Counted from the stretch's first letter, positions 1 through 10,038 are shown. The stretch: 64,000 bases of DNA from Arthrobacter sp. ATA002 (GCF_026898095.1 NZ_CP114015.1:2108001-2172000), one strand, 5' to 3'. Notes: generated by a model from the letters alone, not told the origin. Program-made: numbers and translations.

Positions 1-332
1 CGGTTGTCTTCAATGGCGATGATCGCGTCCTGCATCGACGGCGAAATGTTCTCCAGTGTCACCGGTATCCGGTTTTCCGCGTAGAACGAAGCGATGAGCT
101 GGCCGTCGGCGGAGTAGATTTTGGATCCCACGTCCAGCGGTCCGGTTTCAAGCTCGGCGGGCAGGTCCTCCAGGGAATCGAGAACCTGGTTGGCGCCGGA
201 AGCAGCCACTGCCGTGGTGGGGATGAAGATGCCGGCCACGAGGGCGCCGCAGAGGGCGCTCACCGCCAAAAACAACACCAGCCGGCCGGAGGTGCCGAGT
301 CTGCCCAGCAACGAGGAGTTGTTTTTTCGCAT
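1..332 (-). CDS. Penicillin-binding protein (glycosyltransferase family 51 type), N-terminus only
   Basis: Reading leftwards from the ATG at 332, about 110 codons are open to the window edge. They show a basic start, one hydrophobic segment (about residues 16-38), then a segment ending SMQDAIIAIEDNR. The sequence IAIEDNRF.. is the start of the glycosyltransferase domain of class A penicillin-binding proteins, which polymerise and cross-link peptidoglycan outside the membrane. The rest of the gene lies outside the window, so whether a transpeptidase domain follows cannot be seen. The start has a G-rich stretch just upstream but no clean ribosome binding site. Confidence 0.85.
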   Translation of the reverse strand, partial: MRKNNSSLLGRLGTSGRLVLFLAVSALCGALVAGIFIPTTAVAASGANQVLDSLEDLPAELETGPLDVGSKIYSADGQLIASFYAENRIPVTLENISPSMQDAIIAIEDN

Positions 333-474
333 CCACCCAAGATACAACCCGATTCTGTAAAGCCCGTCTTGACGGCCTGCGTCACAACGAGTAAAGCGCC
401 GCCGCATTCCGCCGTCGGCTGTGGTTTCCCCGCTGCCCGCTTCTCCCGGCTCCCCGGAAGTATGAGAAGAAGAT

Positions 475-486
475 CACACCGGTGTG
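475..486. promoter_or_regulatory. Perfect 12-bp palindrome upstream of TetR gene
   Basis: CACACCGGTGTG is self-complementary and lies 40 bp before the ATG of the TetR gene at 527. Position and symmetry fit an autoregulatory operator. This is inference from symmetry only. The rest of the 333-526 gap shows nothing else I can name. Confidence 0.45.
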
Positions 487-526
487 TCTGCTTTCGGTGA
501 CACCCGGTCCCGTATACGCTGTAAAC

Positions 527-1249
527 ATGAATCCCCGTCCGGACCCTGACCGCAGCGTCCTCTCCGCGGCCGCCATCGCCGCCTGCGGCCTCGAATTGGC
601 CGACCGGGAGGGTTTGGAGGCTGTTTCGATGCGGAACGTGGCGGACGTTCTCGGCGTATCGGCCATGGCGTTGTACCGCCATGTGGAGAACCGGGATGCC
701 CTGCTGCTGGCGATGGCGGCTGAAGCGGCGCGGGACTTCGTGCTCGTGCCGCAGTCACCGTGCTCCTGGAAGGAAATGCTTCAACACATGGCTGTCGCCC
801 AGTGGGACGGTTTCCAGCAGCACCCCTGGTTGCTGCAGATTGTCCTGGGCCCAAGCCGGTTGCTGGACATGGCCCCCACCAAAGACCTGGAAGTGCTTCT
901 GCAGGCGCTGCAGGCGACCGGCCTCCCGGAGGATGACTGCTTTGACTGTGTGCTGGGGATTTCCGGCATCGTGATCGGAACTGCCGTGCTGGCCCTTGCC
1001 GCAAATCCGGGACCCGGGCGGTACCGCCCCACCCGGCCCAACGCCGTCGTGCCCCTGGACGCGGACGACGGCGCTGCGCCCGGATCACTCACCGCCGCGT
1101 TCCGCGGACGGGGCATTACCTATGACGCCTCCCGCCGGTCCCTGGACTTTGCAGTGGAGAGTTTCCTCCTGGGTATTGAAGACCGAATCACAGCAAGCAT
1201 CCGGATGCGGCATGACAAGCACTCCGGCTTAGAGAAGGAGCAGCAGTGA
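527..1249 (+). CDS. TetR/AcrR family transcriptional regulator
   Basis: 240 aa. The N-terminal helix-turn-helix region runs through VSMRNVADVLGVSAMALYRH (about residues 34-53), typical of TetR proteins with a TetR_C_1-type ligand domain. I chose ATG 527 over the in-frame GTG at 482 because the DNA-binding domain normally begins 10-20 residues before the first helix and because the palindrome at 475-486 would otherwise lie at the start. The stop overlaps the GTG of the following SDR gene (GTGA), so the two are one transcriptional unit and the SDR is the likely target. The ligand is unknown. Confidence 0.85.
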   Translation: MNPRPDPDRSVLSAAAIAACGLELADREGLEAVSMRNVADVLGVSAMALYRHVENRDALLLAMAAEAARDFVLVPQSPCSWKEMLQHMAVAQWDGFQQHPWLLQIVLGPSRLLDMAPTKDLEVLLQALQATGLPEDDCFDCVLGISGIVIGTAVLALAANPGPGRYRPTRPNAVVPLDADDGAAPGSLTAAFRGRGITYDASRRSLDFAVESFLLGIEDRITASIRMRHDKHSGLEKEQQ

Positions 1250-1994
1250 AACTCATCAACAAAACGGCCATTGTTACCGGCGGTGCCGGGGGCATCGGCC
1301 AGGGCATTGTCCGGCATTTCCTGTCCGAGGGCGCCAAAGTCGCCGTCGTGGACATCAACGAGGACCAGGGCGACAAGCTCGTGGCCGAACTGGCCGACCT
1401 GGGTGAGCTAATTTTCATCCGCAAGGATATTTCGCTGCCGGAAAGTGCCGCCGAAATTGTGGCGGAAACCGTGGCCCGCTTTGGCGGTCTGGACATTCTG
1501 GTCAACAACGCCCACGCCTCCAAGCAGGCACCGATCCTGGAGACCACGCCGGAGATCTGGAACCTGTCCTTCGGCACCGGAACCTTGGCCACGCTGTACC
1601 TGATGCAGGCGGCCCATCCGGAGCTGAAAAAACCCGCGGCAGCATCATCAACTTCGGATCCGGCGCCGGAATCAAGGGCCTGCCCAACCAGGTCGCCTAC
1701 GCCGCAGCCAAGGAGGCTATCCGTGCCATTAGCCGCACTGCTGCCAACGAGTGGGCAGGGGACGGCATCCGCGTCAACGTCGTCAGCCCTGTCGCTCTGA
1801 CTCCGGGCATCGTGCAGTGGAGTGAGGCCTACCCGGAGGCCTACCAGGAAGTTGTGAAGGGCGTTCCGCTGGGCCGTCTGGGTGATCCGGAAAAGGACAT
1901 CGCACCGATCGTTGCCTTCCTGGCCAGTGATGAGTCCCGTTACATGACCGGCCAGACACTGATGGCCGACGGCGGCAGCATCAAGCTCTACTAG
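1246..1994 (+). CDS. Short-chain dehydrogenase/reductase (frameshifted)
   Basis: A classical SDR of about 250 aa: TGGAGGIGQG cofactor loop near residue 11, NNAH (instead of NNAG) near residue 87, YAAAK active-site motif after the shift, and a C-terminus ending in ADGGSIKLY. It would oxidise or reduce an alcohol/ketone with NAD(P)(H); the substrate is unknown. The frame breaks near 1626-1635 at an A6-C3 run, and restoring one base joins two conserved halves, so I treat it as a sequencing deletion. Starts with GTG overlapping the stop of the upstream TetR gene. Confidence 0.8.
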
Positions 1995-2245
1995 TAGGCC
2001 GGACCGTGCGGCCGGGTCCGGCGGCCGGAACACGGCTGGGCCCGGCCTCACCGTGCGGCTGGGCCCGGCCAACCACGTTCCGCAGGGTTTCCCGCGGAGC
2101 ATTGCTGGACGCAGGTATCTGCTTCGGGACCCAGGTATCCGGTCGCAAAAGACGGGTATTTGAGAATGCCGAAAAGCGCGTCTAGAGACCCGTTTGGGGC
2201 TCTCTTCGCGCCAGAAATGTCAGTGCCAGGTGAAACCCTGAAGGC

Positions 2246-4027
2246 ATGGATCAGAACGGGTCTTTTCCCGGCACGGACAACGGGCAGGCAGCAGCCGGCA
2301 GCCTGTCGGTATTCGTTGCCCGGCCTTCTGTTCCGGGGACTTTGCCGGACGTGGAACCCCGCGGAGCGGATCCCGCGGGCCGCAACACAAATCCCCTCGG
2401 CAGTGAGGTGACGCCCGTTTGCAGTGAGCTGACGCCGGAAGGCAGCGAGCTGGAAACCGAAGGCAGTAGCTCTCGGGACGCCGACACCGTGTACCCGGAC
2501 GGCCTCACCGGATCACTGGCGCTGCGGAGCGTCGAAGTTCTGAACGAGGAAGAATCCGGCAGCGTACTGTCCCGTCTGAATCACCTGGCGCGGTGGGTGC
2601 AGGCCCAGCAGGCAAAGGTCCTGAACCGCATGCAGAACATCTACGAGAATGAGAGCATGTTCGTGTCCGGCCTGCCGGACTCCGGGATGGCGTTCAGTCT
2701 GGCTGCCGAGGAGGCTGCCGCAATTCTGGGAGTGCCGACCGGTACCGGGAAAGCGTTGATGAGCGAGGCCGGTGACCTTTGTACCTCCAACACCGCCACT
2801 CTGGAGAGTCTGGAGGCCGGAGGCATCAGTTACGGGCATGTTTCGACGGTACTGGAACAGTGTGTGGGCATTGATCCGGCCGAAGTGCAGTCGTTCGAGA
2901 CCGAACTGCTGGGCCTTGCAGCCGGACAGACAAAAGCGCAGTTTCGGGTTCGGGCGCAGCGGCTCCGGGAGAACAAGTATCCGGAGACGATTGTTGAACG
3001 ACAGCGGACCGCTTTTGACCAGCGGCGGGTGTGGTTGCGTCCGGAACCGGATGGAATGTCCTGGCTGTCCGCAATCCTGCCGGCCGAAACGGCACAGGGG
3101 ATCTTCAACCAGCTCACTACAGCAGCGCGGGGCGAGCAGGCGGCTGGAGATCCGCGGTCGGTGGACCAACTGCGCACAGACATCCTGACCGATCATTTGG
3201 GCGGCCATAGCCACAGCGACTGTCATTGCGACAACGGTGATGCCCGCAAGAGCCGTAGCCGCCGCACTGGCCACAGCAGAGGCAACGGTAGGGCAAACAG
3301 CGGCAGCGGGGCTGGAAGGGACGGTGCTGGAAGGGACGGGGCTGGAAGGGACGCCGCCGGGATGGACGGTGCCGGGCGCGGTTCCTGCCGCATCGGGCAC
3401 GGTCCCAGGGCCCGGACCGAGATCGTGGTTATCATCAATGCCGAAACTCTCTTCGGTGCTGACGATCAGCCGGCAGAACTCCTCGGTTGCGGACCGATCA
3501 GCCCTGAGCGGGCGCGGCGGATGGCCCGCACTGCCGTTAAATGGACTCCGGTTGAGCGGAATCCAGACGGTGACGAGATTTTACGGGTCGGACGAAGCCG
3601 GCGAGTCTCCACCGGCCTGAAACGGTTCCTTCGGGCCCGGGACGGGACCTGCAGGTTTCCGGGCTGCCGGATCAATGCCGTGATTTCCGAGATCGACCAC
3701 ACCAAACCGTGGGCGCAGGGTGGCGCCACTGATCACGACAACCTGGAACACCTGTGCCGCCGCCATCACATGTTCAAAACCGAGGGATATTGGAAGGCAC
3801 ATCAGCCGAGCCCGGGCATCATCGAATGGACGTCCCCCGGCGGCAGGCGATACTGCACCGAACCGGACCTTACCCTGGTCCGGAATACGAAGGGCCCCGA
3901 TCCGGCCCTGGATCCGTCAAATCATCAAGGCGGAACGGCGTCACCGCTCAAAGCAACCGTGGCGGATGATGACGGGTCCAATCCGGCGGACCCGGACGAC
4001 TATGGAGATGACCCGCCACCGTTCTAG
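2246..4027 (+). CDS. DUF222 and HNH endonuclease domain protein (13E12-type)
   Basis: 593 aa. A DUF222 region spans roughly residues 100-330, followed by a low-complexity tract built on GAGRDGAGRDGAGRD (about residues 350-375) and a C-terminal HNH motif: CRFPGC, then EIDHTKPWAQGG, then NLEHLCRRHH (about residues 475-515). The cysteine and histidine ligands of an HNH nuclease are present. Such proteins are abundant in actinobacteria and related to the mycobacterial 13E12 repeat family; their role is not settled (mobile-element linked nuclease is the usual guess). ATG 2246 is preceded by AAGG. The 1995-2245 gap holds two copies of GGCTGGGCCCGGCC (2034-2070) and no gene. Confidence 0.88.
   Translation: MDQNGSFPGTDNGQAAAGSLSVFVARPSVPGTLPDVEPRGADPAGRNTNPLGSEVTPVCSELTPEGSELETEGSSSRDADTVYPDGLTGSLALRSVEVLNEEESGSVLSRLNHLARWVQAQQAKVLNRMQNIYENESMFVSGLPDSGMAFSLAAEEAAAILGVPTGTGKALMSEAGDLCTSNTATLESLEAGGISYGHVSTVLEQCVGIDPAEVQSFETELLGLAAGQTKAQFRVRAQRLRENKYPETIVERQRTAFDQRRVWLRPEPDGMSWLSAILPAETAQGIFNQLTTAARGEQAAGDPRSVDQLRTDILTDHLGGHSHSDCHCDNGDARKSRSRRTGHSRGNGRANSGSGAGRDGAGRDGAGRDAAGMDGAGRGSCRIGHGPRARTEIVVIINAETLFGADDQPAELLGCGPISPERARRMARTAVKWTPVERNPDGDEILRVGRSRRVSTGLKRFLRARDGTCRFPGCRINAVISEIDHTKPWAQGGATDHDNLEHLCRRHHMFKTEGYWKAHQPSPGIIEWTSPGGRRYCTEPDLTLVRNTKGPDPALDPSNHQGGTASPLKATVADDDGSNPADPDDYGDDPPPF
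3307..3372 (+). repeat. Short tandem repeat inside the HNH gene
   Basis: About four copies of a unit close to GGTGCTGGAAGGGAC in frame, giving the GAGRD peptide repeat. It lies in the linker between the DUF222 region and the HNH motif and keeps the frame. Confidence 0.6.
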
Positions 4028-4034
4028 GCGAGGT

Positions 4035-4325
4035 GGGGAGCAAGCTCCGCCCTGGCCTGGAGCTCCACTGGCTCAGGTCCCGGCCCTGGAGCTCCACAGC
4101 CCGTGCCTCTGACCCCGGCCTTGGAGCTCCACAGCCCCTGACTCTGAGCTCGGCCACGACCCCGGCCCCTGCGCCCGGCCACGGCCTCTGCGCTCGGCCA
4201 CGACCCCGGCCCGGCCCCCCAACTCCGGCCACGGCCACGGCGCCCGGCCACGGCCACGGCCCCTGCGCTCGGCCACGGCCCCCAACTCCGACCACGACCC
4301 CGGCCCCCTGCCACCAGCCTGCAGG
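4035..4325. repeat. GC-rich degenerate repeat region, no gene
   Basis: The 328-bp gap between the HNH gene and yciO is filled with imperfect copies of phrases such as CTCGGCCACGACCCCGGCCC, CCGGCCACGGCC and GGAGCTCCACAGCCC. Apparent reading frames here are repetitive and lack ribosome binding sites. It separates two unrelated genes; a role is not evident. Confidence 0.65.
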
Positions 4326-4355
4326 AGCGCCCATCATCAGCGGTAAGCTCAGGGC

Positions 4356-4976
4356 ATGGCACGATACTTTGACATCCACCCGGAGAACCCGCAGCAGCGC
4401 ACGATTGGCCAGGTTGTGGCGATCCTTCGCTCGGGCGGGTTGATCGCCTATCCCACAGATTCCTGTTATGCCCTCGGTGCGCAGTTAAGCAACAAGGACG
4501 CACTGGACCGAATCCGTTCCATCCGTGAATTGGACGACAAGCACCACTTCACGCTGATGTGCAGGGACTTCGCGCAGCTGGGACAGTTCGTCAAGATGGA
4601 CAATGACGTCTTCCGCAGCATCAAGGCAGTGACCCCAGGCAGCTACACCTTCATCCTTCCGGCGGTAAAGGAAGTTCCGCGCTGGTTGTCGCAGCCCAAG
4701 AAGAAGACCGTGGGAGTCCGCATTCCCGACAACAAGGTAGTCCAGGCGCTGCTGGAAGAACTGGGTGAGCCGCTGATTTCCAGCACGCTGCTGCTGCCCG
4801 GCGAGGACGATCCCCTGACCGAGGGCTGGGAGATTAAGGAACGCCTGGACCACCAGGTGGAAGCCGTCGTCGACGCAGGATTCTGCCCGCCGGACCTCAC
4901 CACCGTCGTCGACTTCTCCAGCGGTGAACCCGAAATCGTCCGGTACGGCACGGGAGACCCCTCGCGCTTCGAATAA
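4356..4976 (+). CDS. yciO: YciO/Sua5/TsaC family protein
   Basis: 206 aa, about the length of Escherichia coli YciO and similar along its full length by eye: N-terminal FDIHPENPQQR, then AYPTDSCYALG, HFTLMCRD, TPGSYTFIL, KKKTVGVRIPDN and STLLLPG. The family binds ATP and double-stranded RNA-like substrates; TsaC/Sua5 members make threonylcarbamoyl-AMP for tRNA t6A. YciO is a paralogue with a weaker or separate role, so a t6A function is only possible. Single gene, complete, no shift. Confidence 0.88.
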   Translation: MARYFDIHPENPQQRTIGQVVAILRSGGLIAYPTDSCYALGAQLSNKDALDRIRSIRELDDKHHFTLMCRDFAQLGQFVKMDNDVFRSIKAVTPGSYTFILPAVKEVPRWLSQPKKKTVGVRIPDNKVVQALLEELGEPLISSTLLLPGEDDPLTEGWEIKERLDHQVEAVVDAGFCPPDLTTVVDFSSGEPEIVRYGTGDPSRFE

Positions 4977-5010
4977 GCGCACGGTCAGTCCGTCTGGCAG
5001 GCTGGGAGCC

Positions 5011-5744
5011 ATGGCACTGCATATTGGCACTTCAGGCTGGAGCTACAACCACTGGCGGAACGTGCTGTATCCGCCCGGACTCCCCAACCGAAGGTGGCTC
5101 GAGACCTACGCGGCTGAGTTCGACACGGTCGAGTACAACGGGAGCTTTACCGCTGGCCGCGTGAACCAGCGTTTGCTGCCTACCGCGACCGCTTGCCCGC
5201 AAATTACCAGTTCTCGGTCAAAGCTCCCCGCGGACTGACGCACGCCCGGAAGCTGCGCGAACCGGAAGAATGGATCGGGCGCATCAGCCGCTGCTGGAAG
5301 GAACTGGACGACAAGGCCGGCGTCCTGATCGTGCAGCTGCCGCCGGATATGGAGCGCGACGACGCCCGGCTGGACTACTTTTTGTCCGTCCTCCCGCGGG
5401 ACATCAAAACGGCGGTGGAGTTCCGTCATCCCAGCTGGGAGACCGATGACGTGTACAGCCTGCTGTCGCGGCACGACGCCGCCTACACCGTCATGAGCGG
5501 AGCGCGCCTTCCGTGCAACCTGCTGGCCACGGCGTCGTTTGTGTATGTACGCATGCACGGCCCGGACCACGAAGACCTCTACGCAGGCTCCTACAGCGAT
5601 GCCGACCTGCGCTGGTGGACGGACCGGATCCGGGAGTGGGAGCGGTCCGGCAAGGATGTGTACGTGTACTTCAACAACGACGGCGAGGGCCACGCCGTGC
5701 GCAACGCACGGACGCTGCGTGCGCTGCTGGCCGGGGAAAGCTAG
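5011..5744 (+). CDS. DUF72 family protein (YecE-like), frameshifted
   Basis: About 244 aa after repair. Starts at ATG 5011 with IGTSGWSYNHW, the usual DUF72 opening, and continues with EYNGSF, NYQFSVKAPRG, LPRDIKTAVEFRHPSW and VYFNNDGEGHAVRNA. Adding one T to the TTT at 5146-5148 restores SFYRWPREPAFAAYRDR and joins the two halves. Function of the family is unknown; the fold is a TIM barrel. The gene follows yciO by 34 bp and may be co-transcribed. Confidence 0.85.
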
Positions 5745-5869
5745 CTGGTCTCAGGAATGGTCATCTCAGGAATGGTCATGTTGTTCTGTGTAACGGCAGG
5801 CGGCGGAAGTGTCGCCAGGATGCCCCGGAAGCACCGGCAGCGGGTTCGAACGGACGGGCTTTGGATCCG

Positions 5870-6447
5870 CTAGAGGTTTTTCACTACCCGTGCCGGGTTT
5901 CCGACCACCACCACGTTGGCCGGCACATCGCGGGTAACGACGGCTCCGGCGCCGATCACCGAGTTCTCCCCCACCGTCACACCCGGAAGGACGATGGCTC
6001 CGCCGCCGATCCACACGTTGTCCCCGATGACGATTGGCCGGGCGGCCTCCAGTTTGTCCCGCCGGGGACCGGGCTCCACGGGGTGGGTGGGAGTCAGGAG
6101 CTGTACGTTTGGACCGATCTGGACATCGTCGCCGATTGTTATGGCAGCAACATCCAGCGCCGTGAAACTGTAGTTGATGAAGGTACGTGATCCCACGGTC
6201 AAGTATTTGCCGTAGTCCACATAAATGGGCGGACGAATTTCAGAACCCTCCCCCAGACCGCCCAGCAGCTCGCCGAGAATCTCCGCTGCCCCCTGCGGTC
6301 CTGCGCCCAGGTCCGGTTGTAACGGTCGGCCAGTTCAAGGGCCCGAATGCTGTCCCGCGCCAGTTCCGGATCGTCTGCTATGTAGAGGTCGCCGGCTTCC
6401 ATCCGTTCCCGCATCGAGCGGGTATCTCCGGCAAAGTGGTCGGTCAT
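5870..6447 (-). CDS. Maltose/galactoside O-acetyltransferase family (frameshifted)
   Basis: About 192 aa after repair. The N-terminal part (MRERMEAGDLYIADDPEL, then LADRYNRT) is the maltose-acetyltransferase cap domain; the C-terminal part is a left-handed beta-helix of hexapeptide repeats (IGDDVQIGPNVQLLTPTHP, VWIGGGAIVLPGVTVG, VVVGNPARVVKNL). It transfers acetyl from acetyl-CoA to a sugar hydroxyl. One base is missing in the G run around 6290-6296; restoring it gives AEILGELLGGLGEGSEIRPP between the halves. It is the last gene of a three-gene minus-strand unit starting at 7268. Confidence 0.85.
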
Positions 6448-6497
6448 GGCGGATTAGTCCTTCGGTCGGGAACTTCCACCATACCGAGAGGTGCCCG

Positions 6498-6797
6498 TCA
6501 GCGGCTGTCGGCCTGGCCTGCCATGGCCCGCAGGGCGGCCAGATGGCCCCGGACGGCCCGGCGGCCCGCCGGCGTCAAAGCCACCCAGGCGCGCGGCCGG
6601 GGCACCCCTTTCTCCCGGGTCACGACGGCGAACCCGGCTTCCGCCAGGACCTTGAGCTGCCGGCTCAGCGCGGACTCGCTCAGGCCGAGCCCATCACGCA
6701 GGATCGAGAAAGCCACTTCCTCATTGGCCAGCAGGAAAGCGCAGATCCGAATGCGCTGCTCCGGGTGGATAACGGAGTTGAATTCGGGGACGGTCAC
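6498..6797 (-). CDS. Winged-helix transcriptional regulator
   Basis: 99 aa with a GTG start, 7 bp downstream of the membrane-protein gene. FNSVIHPEQRIRICAFLL opens the protein and SESALSRQLKVLAEAGFA is the recognition helix, followed by the wing around REKGVPRPRAWVALTPAG. This is the small HTH_34/MarR-like type often paired with a membrane protein. It probably controls its own small operon; no palindrome was identified. Confidence 0.8.
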   Translation of the reverse strand: MTVPEFNSVIHPEQRIRICAFLLANEEVAFSILRDGLGLSESALSRQLKVLAEAGFAVVTREKGVPRPRAWVALTPAGRRAVRGHLAALRAMAGQADSR

Positions 6798-6804
6798 GGG
6801 AGGA

Positions 6805-7268
6805 TCACCGGAGTGCCGCAGCGGCGCTGAGCCCCGTGCGGCGGAACCGGCCGACGCTCCAGGTGCAGGCCGTGGTCACGATCCCGAGCAGGACAGCGGC
6901 CGCGACAACGAAAGCCACGTGGCCCGTGGTCTTGAGCAGGAACAGGGCAGAAGCACACAGGGCACCCCCGAGGATCACGAAAACCGCTGCCGGCACCCGG
7001 AATCCGGGCGCAAAGTAGGTCTTTTCAGGTGAAGCACCAGTGCTTCGGCGTGCCGCGGCTTCCAGCGCCAGCGGCCCCAGAATTCCACCCACGACAACAC
7101 CGGTAATAGTCAGCCACGGAACGGCAAAGGAACCCAGGGCCAGTGCGGCCGACAGACCCAGTCCCATCGCATACCACCCCGGCCGGACTCCGGCGCGGGC
7201 CCCTTCCTCAGGGCTTCGTCGGCCTCTTGGAGAATGTTCCGGGCCTCCTGCGAATCATGGTTGTTCAT
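6805..7268 (-). CDS. Small membrane protein, about four transmembrane segments (frameshifted)
   Basis: About 154 aa after repair. ATG 7268 has a strong GGGGGAG site 7 bp upstream and begins MNNHDSQEARNILQEADEAL. The frame breaks in a G/C run near 7195-7202; the other frame continues ARAGVRPGWYAMGLGLSAALA with four hydrophobic stretches to LSAAAALR. Similar proteins (soluble N-terminus plus four helices) occur next to HTH_34 regulators, as here. No known activity. Confidence 0.7.
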
Positions 7269-7603
7269 TGTCAGCTCCCCCGATTGATAAGTCTCCAGAG
7301 CCTATTTCAGAGTTTCCAACTGCGCAAGAGTGAAAGCACGGCAGCTTCCGGCCCGGACCGATCCCTTTTCCCTCATCCGGCAGAAAAGCAAGAGCCAGGG
7401 TGCGAAACGTATCCGGTCCCAGGCTATTCGCTGCGCCGGACGTCTTCCGCTTGACTGCCGGGGTCCGGGTGAGAACTCTTGACGCTACAGGGGGCGCAGA
7501 AGCCCCGCGAGGCACATGCGCCACGGGGGACAGCTTAGCCGGGGGACAACTTTAGGGGCCGGGACACTGCCGGACCGTCACCGTATCCGGGAGGAACGCC
7601 GCT
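7269..7603. other. Intergenic region between divergent genes
   Basis: 335 bp between the membrane-protein gene (minus) and the phosphatase gene (plus). It must contain both promoters. A TTGACG at 7478-7483 could be a -35 element of the plus-strand promoter. I looked for GTTCACC-type Pho boxes because of the phosphatase and saw no convincing pair. Confidence 0.4.
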
Positions 7604-10038
7604 GTGAAGTATTCAAACGCTGGAAAGACCATCAAACGGGGGGTGACGACGGCGGCCGTTGCCGCCGTCGTCATGTCGGGAACCGTCGCCGCTCCTGCAA
7701 TGCAGGGAAACGGGCACGGAGGAGGGAACGACGGCGGCGGCTCCCCGGAGCGCGGAACGTGATTCTTATGGTCGGAGACGGCATGGGCCCGGGGCAGCGG
7801 GAGGCAATCCGTCTGGCGCTGGTGGGACTGACCGGAGAACTGGAGATGGATTCACTGCCCTCCGTCGGCCGGGTGCACACCAATTCCGCCGACCCGGAAA
7901 CCTTCGTCACTGATTCAGCCGCCGCCGCAACGTCGATGGCTACGGGAGTGAAGACCTACAACGGTGCAGTGGGCGTGGACCTCAACCAGCAGCCGGTTCC
8001 CACAGCCCTGGAGATCGCCGAGGAACTGGGCAAGTCCACCGGACTGGTCACCACAAGCAACGTTACTGACGCCACACCCGCAGCGTTCGGCTCCCATGTG
8101 CTGGACCGGGACGAGCAGAGTGCCATTGCGCGGCAGTTCCTGGAGAGCAGCCGTCCCGAAGTCATTCTCGGCGGCGGTGAAGACCACTGGTATCCGGCGG
8201 GAAATCCGGGGCAGTTCCCAGACAATCCGCCGGAGGACCCGTCCGAGGAGAGCGCCGGAACCGAGGGAAACCTGGTGGAAGAGGCCCAGGACCTGGGCTA
8301 TGAATACGTCTGGGATCTGGAGGGCCTGCAGGAAGCGGACTCCCCCATGCTGCTGGGCCTCTTCGCCAACGAGGAAATGTTCCAGTACGGCGACGACGTC
8401 GAGGAACTGTACCAGCCAACCGTGCCCCTGACGGAGATGACGGCCAAGGCGCTTGAGGTGCTCACCTCCGGCGGGTCGGACGGCGGCGGTAATGGAGACG
8501 GCGACGGCGGTAATGGAGGCGGCGACGACAGCGCCACGAATGACAGCGGCCAGCTCAACGGCAGCAGGAACGACGAAGGCAAGGGAAAAGGCCACGGCAA
8601 GGGCGGCGGCAACAACGGCACCGGCGGCGACGGCTTCTTCCTCATGGTGGAGGAGGAAGGCATTGATTCTTTCAGTCACGTCAACGACGCCGAGCTGACC
8701 ATCGACTCGGGTATCGAGTTTGACCGTTCAGTCGCGCTGGCAAAGGACTTCGCAGAGCAGGACGGGGACACCCTGCTGATTGTGGTGGGTGATCACCAAA
8801 CGGGAGGCATGACCATCGAAGCTGTCGACGTGCCCGAACCCGGTGAGGAACCGGATGAGTCCGGCGACGGCCTGTCCGCCGAGGACGGGCCGCTTCCGGT
8901 CGCCAACTCCAATCAGCAGTTCATGGTGGACTGGACCACCGGAGGACACACTGCCCTGGACGTTCCCCTGACGGCCATGGGCCCCGGATCCGAACAGCTG
9001 ACCGGAGTGTATGAAAACACCCGGATCTTCGATGTCATGGTTGAAGCGATGCGTGCCGGGGCGCAGGACAGCGGCGGTAACGGGGACGGGGACGGCGGGG
9101 GCCACGGCTGGCACCCTTCCAAAACCCGCTTTGACCTCCAGTCCCACCGCGGCGGGCGCGGCGAATACACAGAGGAATCCCTCACCGCCTTTGCACGCTC
9201 GCTGGAGCTAGGCGTCACCACCCTGGAACTGGATACGCACCTGACCGAAGACGGCCGGGTCATCGTATGGCATGACGACATCATCATGCCGGAGAAGTGC
9301 CGCGACACTGCGCCCGCCCAGGCTGCGGACCCCGAATTCCCGTACGTGGGTGACCGCGTGGCGGTCCTGGATCTGGCCCAGATAAAGACTCTGGACTGCG
9401 GTTTCCAGCAGCTGCCGGGCTATCCGGCGCAGGACGTCGTCGAAGGCAACCGCATTGCCGAACTTCGTGACGTCTACGCACTGGCGGATGCCTACGATGC
9501 CCGGAAAATCCGCTTCAACGTCGAAACCAAGGTCGAGGAGGGCCTGGAAGGCGGTCCGGAAATGGAAGCCCTCGTTCGCGCCGTCGTGGCCGAAGTTGAA
9601 GCGTCAGGCCGGGAACGCCGCACCACCATCCAGTCCTTTGACTGGGCAGCGCTGAATCTCGTGGCTGAAATCGCGCCGGACCTCAAGCTGGTGGCACTGG
9701 CCGAAGATGCCGTTGCCCTGCAGGTGGGCCAGCCCGGTGCCGCACCCCAGCTGGGCGGTCTGGATATTGACGATTACAACGGATCGCCGGCGCTCGCGGC
9801 GGACGCGGCCGGATACGACGTCCTGTCCCCGCTGGCCACAACGGTGACGGCGCAGCTGATCCAGGAAGCGCACGACGCCGGCCTGCCGGTCATTCCCTGG
9901 ACGGTCAACACGGCGGAGGCCATGAATGCCCTGATGGATTTGGGTGTGGACGGACTCATCACCGACTATCCGACCCTGCTGCGTTCGGTCATGGCGGAGC
10001 GCGGCCTGAAGCTGCCGCGGGCCTACAACCGCTCGTAG
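7604..10038 (+). CDS. Secreted alkaline phosphatase-glycerophosphodiester phosphodiesterase fusion (frameshifted)
   Basis: About 811 aa. GTG 7604 has GGGAGGAA upstream and encodes a signal peptide (VKYSNAGKTIKRG, then a TTAAVAAVVMSGTVAAPA core). One missing base near 7745-7757 moves the frame into an alkaline phosphatase domain: NVILMVGDGMG, VTDSAAAATSMATG (Ser nucleophile), DSFSHVNDAE, VGDHQTGGM and WTTGGHTALDVPL. A Gly/Asp-rich linker at 9066-9108 leads to a GDPD domain: HRGGRGEYTEES, ELDTHLTEDGRVIVWHDD, and FNVETK. The first domain removes phosphate from monoesters, the second cleaves glycerophosphodiesters; together they could release phosphate from phospholipid head groups or teichoic acid outside the cell. 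A second Gly-rich insert (8466-8630) splits the phosphatase domain. Confidence 0.88.

Noticed and set aside
7269-7603. Pho box upstream of the phosphatase fusion
   Set aside because: No repeated GTTCACC-like pair found; phosphate control remains plausible but unsupported.
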